From Blastopirellula marina (lineage in GTDB: Bacteria > Planctomycetota > Planctomycetia > Pirellulales > Thermoguttaceae), in contig DYLS01000034.1 of the NCBI GenBank assembly GCA_020721965.1, positions 1 to 37,960 of the forward strand: a stretch of DNA of 37,960 bases, written 5' to 3'. Below, piece after piece: positions 26,886 through 34,790 of this stretch; position 1 is the stretch's first letter; each line of letters begins with the position of its first letter. The translations under genes and the position numbers were made by a program. The notes beneath the pieces were generated by a model. It worked only from the letters and a program-made list of their open reading frames with translations. It did not search any database and was not told the DNA's origin.

Positions 26886-26951
26886 GTACGTGCTCGGCAT
26901 GTGCTCGCTACGTGCTTGGAATGTGCCCGGTATGTGCTCGATACGTGCCCG
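26886..26951. repeat. Tandem repeat, 11-bp period x6
   Basis: Six contiguous 11-bp units start at 26886, 26897, 26908, 26919, 26930 and 26941. Consensus NNAYGTGCTCG, with alternating TACGTG and ATGTG cores. The period equals about one helical turn, so identical faces of the DNA repeat. It lies ~390 bp upstream of the pilT start. Confidence 0.8.
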
Positions 26952-26979
26952 TTTAGCGACTGTTCACGGGTGGCATAAT

Positions 26980-27341
26980 GTAGGCGTTCACAGCGGGCTC
27001 CGGAGTGCAAAACGACTTGTCCCCCCCTGTGCTCTCGCTCCTGTCATTTCGAGCGAAGCGAGAAATCTTGCGAAGCATGAAGTCTTCTCGACAGGGGTTA
27101 AGATTTCTCCTCGCTGGCGCTCATCGAAATGACATGCCTGGCGATTGTCGAGACGACATTGCTGGCGCTTGTGGAAATGACATTGGTGACGCTTCTCGAA
27201 ATGACAATCCGTTCCAAACGGAGTACTTGCAAGTTGCGTCCCTTGCGGACCCAATAACATCTGAACAATCCTTGGGAACCTCTGGACAACCCTCGTGGTT
27301 TCACAAGTCTTGTCCGTTATAGCTCAGCCGTGAACGGTTAC
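26980..27341 (+). repeat. Dispersed element copy 4, expanded inside (R1)
   Basis: Left end GTAGGCGTTCACAG, right end GTGAACGGTTAC. At 362 bp it is the longest copy, because the CGCTCATCGAAATGACATGC-type block is present as 24-bp units at 27118, 27142, 27166 and partly 27190, where copies 2 and 3 have one. No target duplication is visible. Confidence 0.8.
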
Positions 27342-27351
27342 ATAGCTTGCG

Positions 27352-27460
27352 AGCCGTCATATCCCAACACTTCAGGCCGTGATGTTCCATCACAACCAGC
27401 CGTCATATTGCATCGTTACAAGATGTTGAGGCGAGCAAACAACCCTGCGATGTAGGACTA
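27352..27460 (-). repeat. Stop-codon-associated repeat (R2), sense copy at galK
   Basis: On the minus strand it begins with the galK stop codon itself: TAGTCCTACATCGCAGGGTT. It continues with TTGCTCG, CAACATCTT, TGGTTGTGATGGAACATCAC and GGCC, aligning with the copies at 13786-13880 (minus) and 20240-20340 (plus). Confidence 0.6.
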
Positions 27461-28624
27461 AGCCGCCGGATCGGCATCGCGTGAGAAGAGCACGCTGGCC
27501 CCCGCCGTGGCGCCCGTGATGTACACGGCGGGTTCGTTGCCCGTCTTGGCGCGATACTCGCGGCTGACATTTTCGGCAAATTGCGTGGCAGCGGCCTCTT
27601 GAACCAGGGCCACGGCGCAACCGCCGAAGCCAGCGCCGGTCATTCGGGCACCGTAGCACGACGGTTGCTGCAAGGCGATTTCGACCATGGCATTCAAGGC
27701 CTGGCTGGAGACCTCGTAATCGTCCCGCAGGCTGGCGTGGCTCTCTACCATCAGTCGTCCCAGACTTTCAGCGTCGCCCTTTTCCATGGCTTGAGCGGCC
27801 AGTTGCGTGCGGGCATTTTCGCCAACGACGTGCCGGACGCGGCGGGCCGTAAGCTCGTCCAGTTCCCCCGCCCGCGCGGAAAGGGCTTCCACGCTCAAAT
27901 CCCGGAGGGCCTTGAGACCGAAGCTCGCCGCGGTCGATTCGCAGGCCTGGCGTCGTTCGTTGTAGGCCGAGTCCGCCAATCCGCGCCGTGTGCCCGTATC
28001 CAGAATGACCACCTTCACCCCGGCGGGGAGGGGAACGGGCCGGGACTCCAGGCTGCGGCAGTCGATCAAAAGGGCGTGATCTTCCTTGCCGCACGCCGAG
28101 ATCAGTTGATCCATGATCCCACATTGCACGCCTACCCAGCGGTTTTCCGCCCGCTGGGCAATCAGGGCCATGCGGACCGGATCCCAGGGGAGATTGGAGG
28201 CAGCGGCGAAGGCCCGAGCGACGGCCACTTCTAGGGCCGCGGAGGAGGAAAGGCCCGCTCCAATCGGCACGTCGCCCAGCAACACCCCGTCCCAGCCCCG
28301 CAGATCAAAACCCTCTTCCCGAAGGGCCCATGCCGTGCCTTGGACATACTCGATGGGGGTGTTCCCTTGACGGCGCATGGCATTGAGATGGAATTCGCGC
28401 CATTGCGAATCGGCGGTAATGTAAACGCGAACCCAGCGATCTGGGCGGCGGCGCAGCCCGACCCAAACGGCGCGTTCGATGGCCATGGGCAACACGAACC
28501 CCTCGTTGTAATCCGTGTGCTCGCCGATCAGGTTTACGCGGCCCGGCGCCCGGACCACCCAATCCAAATCTCCGCCCGCCTGTTCCTGAAACCTACGTTC
28601 CACGGTGGAGACATCGATGCTCAT
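27458..28624 (-). CDS. galK: Galactokinase
   Basis: Phosphorylates galactose at C1 with ATP, the entry step of the Leloir pathway. 388 residues, the family's usual length, a GHMP kinase. Signature APGRVNLIGEHTDYNEGFVL (26-45), the ATP loop PIGAGLSSSAALEVA (119-133), the catalytic-base region GIMDQL with D171, and the C-terminal GARMTGAGFGGC are all intact. No galT, galE or transporter adjoins it. Upstream (28625-28940) lie two tandem arrays. Confidence 0.95.
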   Translation of the reverse strand: MSIDVSTVERRFQEQAGGDLDWVVRAPGRVNLIGEHTDYNEGFVLPMAIERAVWVGLRRRPDRWVRVYITADSQWREFHLNAMRRQGNTPIEYVQGTAWALREEGFDLRGWDGVLLGDVPIGAGLSSSAALEVAVARAFAAASNLPWDPVRMALIAQRAENRWVGVQCGIMDQLISACGKEDHALLIDCRSLESRPVPLPAGVKVVILDTGTRRGLADSAYNERRQACESTAASFGLKALRDLSVEALSARAGELDELTARRVRHVVGENARTQLAAQAMEKGDAESLGRLMVESHASLRDDYEVSSQALNAMVEIALQQPSCYGARMTGAGFGGCAVALVQEAAATQFAENVSREYRAKTGNEPAVYITGATAGASVLFSRDADPAA

Positions 28625-28651
28625 ATCCGCCGCCTCTGCCTAGTTCTAAGG

Positions 28652-28719
28652 ACGCAGTAGTCCTGGGGATGAAGTACTCCCTCGGATGAAGTAGTCGTCG
28701 GGACGAAAAACGTGGGACT
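28652..28719. repeat. Degenerate tandem repeat, 17-bp period x4
   Basis: Units begin at 28652, 28669, 28686 and 28703: ACGCAGTAGTCCTGGGG, ATGAAGTACTCCCTCGG, ATGAAGTAGTCGTCGGG and a weaker fourth. It starts 28 bp upstream of the galK start codon, so it lies in the galK leader or promoter region. Confidence 0.65.
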
Positions 28720-28841
28720 CGCAGTGACAGTCAAGAAATAATTCATCCTGCTCATCGAATCCCAGTAGGTCAAGGTGGTGCCATGCCAGGTCGTGTTGAA
28801 CGTGTCGATGGTGTGGGCCGTTCGTTGCCATTATGGCAGGG

Positions 28842-28939
28842 GAGAACAGTTATTCCAGGGGAAATCAGCTATTCCCTGGGAAATCAGTTATTCCAGTGGA
28901 GAGCAGTTATTCCGCGGGAGAGCAGCTATTCCAGGGAGG
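28842..28939. repeat. Tandem repeat, 19-bp period x5
   Basis: CAGYTATTCC occurs at 28847, 28866, 28885, 28904 and 28923, exactly 19 bp apart; full units read like CAGTTATTCCAGGGGAAAT. It lies between the divergent galK and HD-GYP regulator genes. The rest of this 506-bp spacer shows nothing else recognisable. Confidence 0.85.
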
Positions 28940-29130
28940 TCTGCCGCGTTGCCTGTTTGCGAATCCTGCCGTTACCCACCCTGCGGGAACCCAGGCGTAT
29001 CCGCAAGCTATAGTTTCGTAAGAACATTGGGAAGTGACCGGCAGGATGTCACGGTCGGGGAATCGCAAGAGCGAGGATCGCGCTGGAACAAGCCAAAAAC
29101 GCGGCGACAACGCCCGGGAGGCAGTCCATC

Positions 29131-30294
29131 ATGCCGAAACGCTCGATCATGGTTGTCGATGACTGCGAAGTCAATCGTGACATTCTCGTGGAGCTGTTGG
29201 GCGACGAGTTCGACGTTACGACGTGTGTTAGCGGGGAAGAGTGCCTCAAGAGATTGCCGGGGGTCGTACCCGACGTCGTTCTGCTGGACATCATGATGCC
29301 GGGCGTCGACGGCTACGAAACCTGCCGCCGCATCAAGGAAAGCCCCCTCGGCCAGTTTGTGCAGGTGATGCTGGTCAGTGGTCGAGGTGCGTTCAGCGAG
29401 CGTTTGGCGGGGTACGCGGCGGGCGCGGACGACTACGTCGTCAAACCCTTCGAACACGAGGAATTGCTGGCCAAGCTCCGCGTGCTGTTTCGTTTGCGGG
29501 ACATGATGGAGCGTTTGTGGCAGGCCAACGCCAGGATGCAGCAATTCAACCAAGAGTTGGAAAAGCTCGTCGCGGAGCGGACGCGTGAGGTGCTGGAGGC
29601 GCAGGACCTCACCATCACGGCCCTGGCCCAGCTGGCCGATTCCCGCGATCCGGAAACCGGCGACCATATCGCGAGGATGCGGCAATACTCGCGCATTTTG
29701 GCCGCCGAGTGGGTTGCCATGAAACCTGAGGCGGGATTGGGTTCCCGCTTCGCAGACGAGGTCTATCGCGCGGCCTCACTGCACGATATCGGCAAGGTGG
29801 GCGTCCCAGATTCCATCTTGCTGAAGCCCGGCAAGCTGACCGAGGAAGAGTTCGAGGTCATGAAGCGGCACACGCTGATTGGGTACGAAACACTGGTAGA
29901 GACATCGGGCGGCAAGTTGGATCGAAGCTTCTTGAAAATGTCGGTGGAGATCGCCCGGCACCATCACGAGCGCTGGGACGGTCGCGGCTATCCCGACGGA
30001 TTGAAGGGTGAGGCCATCCCCTTGCCTGCCCGAATCGTGGCCGTCGCCGACGTTTTCGACGCCTTGACATCCAAACGTGTTTACAAGAACGCCATTCCAC
30101 CCGACGAGGCGGCCGCCTACATCGAGCGGGAGTCCGACCGCCATTTCGATCCCACGGTGGTCGAGGCCTTTCGCCGCCGCTGGGACGAAATACTGGCGTG
30201 CTACCGCAGGTGCCACTTCGGTCAGGCCGCGGCCCCCATCCCGCCGACTCCCTCCTGGACGACCAGCCCGGCGGTTGGCGCCTCCGCGGAGTGA
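29131..30294 (+). CDS. HD-GYP response regulator (RpfG-like)
   Basis: Two-component output protein that probably hydrolyses cyclic di-GMP. 387 residues; GGGAGG lies 9-10 nt before ATG 29131. The receiver domain (1-120) has D10/D11, phospho-acceptor D53 in LLDIMMPGVDGYE and K105 in VVKPFEHE. A coiled-coil linker (~125-160) leads to the HD-GYP domain (~165-360) with LHDIGKVGVPDSILLKPG (H218, D219) and HHERWDGRGYPDGLKGE, then ARIVAVADVFDALTS. All metal-binding residues are present. No kinase adjoins it; the hybrid kinase and PhoR-like kinase are candidates but 9-15 kb away. Confidence 0.93.
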   Translation: MPKRSIMVVDDCEVNRDILVELLGDEFDVTTCVSGEECLKRLPGVVPDVVLLDIMMPGVDGYETCRRIKESPLGQFVQVMLVSGRGAFSERLAGYAAGADDYVVKPFEHEELLAKLRVLFRLRDMMERLWQANARMQQFNQELEKLVAERTREVLEAQDLTITALAQLADSRDPETGDHIARMRQYSRILAAEWVAMKPEAGLGSRFADEVYRAASLHDIGKVGVPDSILLKPGKLTEEEFEVMKRHTLIGYETLVETSGGKLDRSFLKMSVEIARHHHERWDGRGYPDGLKGEAIPLPARIVAVADVFDALTSKRVYKNAIPPDEAAAYIERESDRHFDPTVVEAFRRRWDEILACYRRCHFGQAAAPIPPTPSWTTSPAVGASAE

Positions 30295-30644
30295 CCACTT
30301 TTTCTAAGCGACCACGCCCAGTCTGTTATTGGAGAGCGGGTCTCGCTGCGGATGGCTCGAGCGATGACGGGCCGGAGGGCGCGGAATGCCACGGCCGCCC
30401 GGCAGGGGGCGGGGGCGCCCTTTTCCTCACGCGGGGGTTGTTCCATCCCTGGGCACTCTACACAATAGCGGTTTCGGGATCTGGCTTGTCGATCGTGGGT
30501 GGCCACCGCCGGATGATGGGGCGGCTGCTCAAGCCTTGCCGCGGGAGCACACGCCCTGCGATTGGCGGCCCTCGCTGGCGGCTGGATACTCGATTCCGGG
30601 GAATGTCGGCTAGAACAGAACAGGCCAAGCGGAGGTCTCCTGAG
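30295..30644. other. Spacer with a weak hairpin
   Basis: CCGCCC (30395-30400) and GGGCGG (30407-30412) pair around a 6-base loop, followed by GGGCGCCCTTTTCC. This could terminate the HD-GYP transcript. No gene is supported; an open frame runs through from 30198 but its upstream part is not the real start of the next gene. Confidence 0.35.
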
Positions 30645-31658
30645 ATGCGCTCGGAACCGCGTGTCATTCTGTCGGGATTTGCGGACGAAGCGGCGGTCAA
30701 CAAGAAGGCCTTGGAGCAGTTCGTGGCCTTCGCGGCCCTCGGCTTGCAGTATTACAGCATCCGCTTCATGGACCTGGGCGGCGGCGTCAAAAACGTCATG
30801 AAGTTGTCGTCCGAGGAGCTGGCCACGGTCAAAAGGCTCCAAGCCGACTTCGGGCTGCGGGTAAGCTCCTTGGGCTCGCCCATCGGGAAGATCAAGCTCC
30901 GCGATGAGGAAGACGGTACCAAGAACGTTTACATCCCATTTGAGCGGTACCTGGCCGAGGACGTGGCGCGGGTCTGCGAACTGGCGGGGGTTCTGGAAAC
31001 GAAGTTGATCCGCGGGTTCTCGTTCTATCACCCCAAGGGGCACGATCCTGCGCCGTTTGTGAATGAGGTCGTGGACCGCCTTGGCTCGATCGCCGATCGT
31101 TGCGCCCAGTCGGGCCTGATCTTCGGCCTGGAGGTAGAGGCCAATCTCGTCGGCCAGAATGGTCACATCCTGGCCAAAATCCATCGCCAGCTCGCTCATC
31201 CGAATCTAGTGCTGGTCTTCGATGGGGCCAATCTGGTGGTGCAAGGGTACACCGCGGAAGAAATTTACCAGCAATACCTGGCGATGAAGCCGGGCTTGGG
31301 CTGGCTGCACATCAAGGATTATCGCCGACCCCAGCGCGAAGCCAAGGGTGGCCATGTCGACGAGCACGTGCTCAAAAATTTCGTGCCGGCGCATCTGGGC
31401 GATACGGGCCACGAGGTCATCCTTCGCGATTTCGCCCAGCTCCTCCCCGACCTGGAAGCCCGGCTCGGCAAGCTCGGCGCGCCAGGCGTATTTCTCGATC
31501 TGGAGCCGCATGTCAAGGGCGGTGGCCAATTTGGCGGTTTCAGCGGCCCAGACGGCATGGGTGTGGCCCTCCGCGGCCTGTGCCGCCTATTGAACTATGT
31601 GGGGATTCGCTACCACCTGCGCGATTTTGAGGATGTCCGCGCGGCCCGGGGATTCTGA
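30645..31658 (+). CDS. Sugar phosphate isomerase/epimerase-like TIM barrel
   Basis: 337 residues. ATG 30645 is chosen for its GGAGG site 9-10 nt upstream. Xylose-isomerase-like barrel (AP endonuclease 2 superfamily). Metal-ligand candidates appear in the expected order: GLEVEANLVGQ (Glu), LVFDGANLVVQG (Asp), GWLHIKDYRRP (His, Asp) and FLDLEPHVKGGG (Glu). Proteins of this type isomerise or epimerise sugars or inositol derivatives and are numerous in planctomycetes; the substrate cannot be told. No transporter or dehydrogenase lies beside it. Distinctive features are a C-terminal Gly-rich segment (GGGQFGGFSGPDGMG) and a final helix. Confidence 0.8.
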   Translation: MRSEPRVILSGFADEAAVNKKALEQFVAFAALGLQYYSIRFMDLGGGVKNVMKLSSEELATVKRLQADFGLRVSSLGSPIGKIKLRDEEDGTKNVYIPFERYLAEDVARVCELAGVLETKLIRGFSFYHPKGHDPAPFVNEVVDRLGSIADRCAQSGLIFGLEVEANLVGQNGHILAKIHRQLAHPNLVLVFDGANLVVQGYTAEEIYQQYLAMKPGLGWLHIKDYRRPQREAKGGHVDEHVLKNFVPAHLGDTGHEVILRDFAQLLPDLEARLGKLGAPGVFLDLEPHVKGGGQFGGFSGPDGMGVALRGLCRLLNYVGIRYHLRDFEDVRAARGF

Positions 31659-31692
31659 ACCGTGAGCGCTGCGGGAATCCCCCGCTGACGCA

Positions 31693-31878
31693 CGAACCGC
31701 CATCGCAAACGATACACCGACACAAATGAACCACTGATGCAAGCGAACCGTCGGCGCAAGTGAACCACTGTCGCAAACGATACGGCGGCTCAAACGAGAT
31801 GCTGGCGCGAGCGAATCGCAGATCAAACGAAATGCGAGCGCAAATGAAGTGCCAGCGCAAACGAGCCGCCAGCGTAAG
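31693..31878. repeat. Tandem repeat, 17-bp period x11
   Basis: Eleven contiguous units begin at 31693, 31710, 31727, 31744, 31761, 31778, 31795, 31812, 31828, 31845 and 31862 (one is 16 bp, the rest 17). Consensus about CGAACCRCYRGCGCAAA; unit examples are TGAACCACTGATGCAAG and CGAGCCGCCAGCGTAAG. It lies between two converging genes, 35 bp after the isomerase-like stop. A minus-strand frame crosses it but has no start signal. Confidence 0.9.
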
Positions 31879-31947
31879 CTGGCGGTGGAAAAACCGTTCG
31901 CGGATGGCCAGCGCGGCGGCTGTCGCTAGAACCGGATCGACCGGCCT

Positions 31948-32709
31948 TCACGTTGCGAAGGGGTTATCGCTTGCAGGCGGTGCCGGGGCTGGGGCCTCCG
32001 CTGGGGCCGGCGCTGTGGCCGGGGCTGGCGGTTGTGCCGGGGCGGCTTCTGCCGGTGCCGCAGGGGCGGGCGGAGCCGCTGGAGCCGCTGGAGCGGCAGG
32101 TGGTTCCGCGGGCGCCGGTGCCGGGGCTGGGGCCTCCGCTGGGGCCGGCGCTGCGGCCGGGGCTGGCGGTTGTGCCGGGGCGGCTTCTGCTGGAGCGGCA
32201 GGGGCGGCCGGACCCTGTGGTTCCTCGTTAGGTAGTCCTTGTGCTGGGGCCGACTGATCCAGGACGCGGGCCTCTTCTCGCCGCAATTCCTCGTACCGTG
32301 CCCGACGCAGCTTTTCTTGCTCCACCATGGCTTTCAGCCGGGCCTCGTCGCGGTAGTCTTCAATGATCAGGCGGACGGGTCCTTGAATCCGCTCCAGGGC
32401 CTTGCTGACCGAGAAGACCAGCGTCGTATCCTGCAACTCCAGCTTCGCCCCCTGCTGGAAGTCTTCCCTCGCCTCATCTTCCCTCCCCAGATTCCAAAAC
32501 GTCAAGCCGCGGAAGTAGTAGCAGCGCGGATCGTTGCTCCCGTTTTCGATAGCCTGGTTGATGTAATTGAAGGCGCCGGCGTAGTCGCGCTGAAAATAAC
32601 GATGCACGCCTTTCCCGTAGAAATGCGCCAAAATGGCGTCCTGCGCCCACGCGGTAGCGGTACACAGAACCAATCCCCCCGCAACCAAAAGCAGTACTTT
32701 CCGCACCAT
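31948..32709 (-). CDS. Secreted TPR-like protein with Pro/Ala tail
   Basis: 253 residues from ATG 32709 (MVRKVLLLVAGGLVLCTATA, signal peptide, cleavage after AWA-QDA). The mature part has one or two TPR-like helical pairs (AHFYGKGVHRYFQRDYAGAF and RCYYFRGLTFWNLGREDEAR) and a charged helical stretch (~120-160, RLKAMVEQEKLRRARYEELR). The last ~95 residues are almost only Pro and Ala, with a few Glu and Gln, ending SDNPFAT. Likely a periplasmic structural or scaffold protein; I recognise no enzyme activity. A good promoter lies ~200 bp upstream. Confidence 0.75.
   Translation of the reverse strand: MVRKVLLLVAGGLVLCTATAWAQDAILAHFYGKGVHRYFQRDYAGAFNYINQAIENGSNDPRCYYFRGLTFWNLGREDEAREDFQQGAKLELQDTTLVFSVSKALERIQGPVRLIIEDYRDEARLKAMVEQEKLRRARYEELRREEARVLDQSAPAQGLPNEEPQGPAAPAAPAEAAPAQPPAPAAAPAPAEAPAPAPAPAEPPAAPAAPAAPPAPAAPAEAAPAQPPAPATAPAPAEAPAPAPPASDNPFAT
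31981..32189 (-). repeat. 138-bp direct duplication inside the Pro/Ala tail
   Basis: 31981-32051 and 32119-32189 are almost identical (one visible difference, CTGTGG versus CTGCGG). The offset of 138 bp equals 46 codons, so the duplication keeps the frame and doubles the APAPAEAPAPAP block. Confidence 0.8.
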
Positions 32710-32906
32710 GGAGTCGACTCCTAACGGCCTGACGGAGCAAAATCGGAGGATGAAACCCAACGAGACGTCCCTGTCGCGCCGGCCACGCAATACCACGAAA
32801 GCCCTGGCACCGGACCCAACGGCTTCCTTGTGCCGTGTCCTTGATAAGCCCGGATCGGGACAAGACCTAATCACCCAGTCAAAAAAACAGTCTTACGATA
32901 CCGGTC

Positions 32907-32935
32907 ATAATAATTAAACAGTTTGGGGATTTCAA
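32907..32935 (-). promoter_or_regulatory. Sigma70-like promoter for the TPR-like gene
   Basis: On the minus strand: TTGAAA (32935-32930), exactly 17 bp, then TATTAT (32912-32907), in an AT-rich patch that stands out from its surroundings. It points at the gene starting at 32709. The rest of the 32710-33026 spacer holds nothing else I recognise. Confidence 0.6.
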
Positions 32936-33026
32936 GCAAAGGCCGCGGGTTTCGCAAAGTTCGAAAAGAAGGATGATCGGGTAGTTTGTGCCGATGCCGA
33001 TGGGGTCGCGTTCGCCTGAACACTCG

Positions 33027-34304
33027 CTACTTTCGGCGGAGCAAGTGGCCGCCCCCCGGCGGAAAGTCCAGAGAAGCGGCATCGCGTCCCGCCTCCGACC
33101 AGGTTCGGGCGACCGGATCGAACCGTTCCCAGAGGCCGGATCCTTGCAACTCGGCCGTACGCGCCGCGCGGTAATCCAGATTCACCACGACCACATGGCT
33201 CGCGGAATCCGGGTCTTGGCCGAATAGGCCGAGTACAAAACCGTCGGCTGCGGGGGCGCCGGAGCGACTCGATGCCGCAATCGCCGTTACCCGGAGGGCA
33301 GAGTTTTCAGGCAAAGCGATTCCGCCCCACGGCACCTGGCCGACGTGATACACGGCCAGGGACCTGAGCGGCTGGAGCTGCTCGGCGATGGCCTCGAACT
33401 CATGGTTGAGGGCCTTGGCGGCGGGATACAGCGAGGTGGGCGTTCCATCAGGATTCACCATGCCGCCGACATGGTTGGGCCAGCCATACACATAATGGCA
33501 TATTCCTTGAGCACCGTAGGCCAAGGAAGTGTACACCAGATACCGCAGCTCGTCGCCGTTGGGGACGCGCATGGAGGGTGTCCAACTACATGCTTGGATG
33601 ATGTTTAAGAACGGCACGCCGGCTTGCAGGGCGGTCTCGCGGATCATCGCCAGGTTGAGGAAGTATTGGTCGCCGTCGCCATCCGCGCGGAAGTGGTAGT
33701 GGTCGTAGCTCACCAGGTCCGGCTTCACGATCTGCATGTAAAGCCGCAAATGTTCGCGGTAGGCCGTCACCACGTCCCCCTGGGTTCCCAATTGCGCGTT
33801 GCTGGCGTAAGTGGGGAAGAGATTGATGAAGGCCAGGTGGGCTGGGTCGCGCTGGCGGAGGTAGGCGACCAGCTTGCCCAATCCGGGAAAGTCGGAGGCA
33901 CTCGGCTCATCACGGAGGAAGTAGCCGTACAGGGCGGGATGGGCTTTGACGCGATCGATCAGCGCATCCAACTGCGATTGGCGATCGGGGTCGTCGAGGG
34001 ATTGCGGGGAGAGGAGGGGGTGTTGCAGGTAGGCCCGCAGCCCGTGCCTGGCCGCGACATCCAAATCCTCCTCTCTGGCCCAGACCAGGTTCCACCCGCC
34101 CTCCGCCATTTGTGTGGCCACGGCGTCGCTCAATGCCGGACCGGCCCAATACGTGACGATCGGCTTGCCGATGGTCCAAGGGGCGGTGACTGGGCCGTCA
34201 CCAGCCCATGCAGCAGGATAGGGCAGCACGAGCATCGTGATAGCCGTAACGGCGGTCGCCGCGAGCGTGGCAAGGGGCACTGCAATTTGTCGGGTGGTTC
34301 GCAT
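33027..34304 (-). CDS. Secreted glycoside hydrolase-like protein
   Basis: 425 residues, with GGGAAGG before ATG 34304. The signal peptide (1-34) ends PYPAAWA. A TIM-barrel-like catalytic half (~45-310) shows EGGWNLVWAREED, HPALYGYFLRDEPSASDF (E133, a candidate acid/base in the YG.FLRDEP pattern of GH42/GH5-like clans), DLVSYDHYHF, FLNIIQACSW and YGAQGICHYVYGWPN. A C-terminal beta-sandwich (~330-425) ends the chain with aromatic and basic residues. I cannot assign a GH family with confidence; it is likely to act on polysaccharides outside the cytoplasm or in the periplasm. No transporter or sulfatase adjoins it. Confidence 0.65.
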   Translation of the reverse strand: MRTTRQIAVPLATLAATAVTAITMLVLPYPAAWAGDGPVTAPWTIGKPIVTYWAGPALSDAVATQMAEGGWNLVWAREEDLDVAARHGLRAYLQHPLLSPQSLDDPDRQSQLDALIDRVKAHPALYGYFLRDEPSASDFPGLGKLVAYLRQRDPAHLAFINLFPTYASNAQLGTQGDVVTAYREHLRLYMQIVKPDLVSYDHYHFRADGDGDQYFLNLAMIRETALQAGVPFLNIIQACSWTPSMRVPNGDELRYLVYTSLAYGAQGICHYVYGWPNHVGGMVNPDGTPTSLYPAAKALNHEFEAIAEQLQPLRSLAVYHVGQVPWGGIALPENSALRVTAIAASSRSGAPAADGFVLGLFGQDPDSASHVVVVNLDYRAARTAELQGSGLWERFDPVARTWSEAGRDAASLDFPPGGGHLLRRK

Positions 34305-34646
34305 GGGTGAGGGCCTTCCCTGTGGATCGACGTGGAGTCATCGGAGTCTGGTCAGCTTTGCGGCCGGCGCAAAGCAATCAAAGCAACCATTGGGATAGCC
34401 TGCGAAACCCGGTTTGTCAACCGCTACGATGAGAGGAAAAGAGCGGGTGGCACGGAGCCATTCGCAACGTTCGCGGGTAGAGCGATGCGGAAAACGTGGT
34501 GTTTTCACGGACCGCGTGCCAAAGACGCCCTGCTCGTAGCCGCCGCTTGCTCATAGGGGAAGGATGTTGTGGTCGATACGGCGTGACATGCCGAATGCTC
34601 AGTGAACGGTTACAGCCATTCGGGTCGCATCCGACGGGTGAGCCGA
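34305..34646. other. Spacer with a relic R1 end
   Basis: GCTCAGTGAACGGTTAC at 34596-34612 closely matches the right end of the R1 element (GCTCAGCCGTGAACGGTTAC), but no body of the element precedes it: a solo or heavily decayed end. No gene is supported; a plus-strand frame of 74 codons (34332-34556) has no ribosome binding site or recognisable product. Confidence 0.4.
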
Positions 34647-34790
34647 AGGAGGCCGCGGCTTAACGCGAACGCACTTTATGCTGGGCGTGCTTTGCCGCGA
34701 ATGTGCAGTGCGGCGGATGTGGTTTGCGCCGAACGGGGCTTGCACTAGCCGCGGCTTGTGGTAGCCGGGGTTTGTGGTGGACGCAGTTTA
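34647..34790. repeat. Degenerate tandem repeat, 16-bp period x9
   Basis: Nine contiguous 16-bp units begin at 34647, 34663, 34679, 34695, 34711, 34727, 34743, 34759 and 34775. Most end in TTTG, CTTG or TTTA (e.g. CGGCGGATGTGGTTTG, TGGTAGCCGGGGTTTG). The array ends on the stop codon of the next minus-strand gene, so on that strand it is the 3' untranslated region. Confidence 0.8.

Noticed and set aside
28842-28939. CRISPR array
   Set aside because: Units are contiguous with no unique spacers, and no cas gene is present; the same holds for the other tandem arrays.
30198-30644. Long N-terminal extension of the isomerase-like gene overlapping the HD-GYP gene
   Set aside because: The extension lacks domain character; ATG 30645 has a strong GGAGG site and the protein begins there with family-like sequence.
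31540-31860. Minus-strand frame across the 17-bp array
   Set aside because: 17 is not a multiple of 3, so a repeating peptide is not maintained, and there is no start signal.
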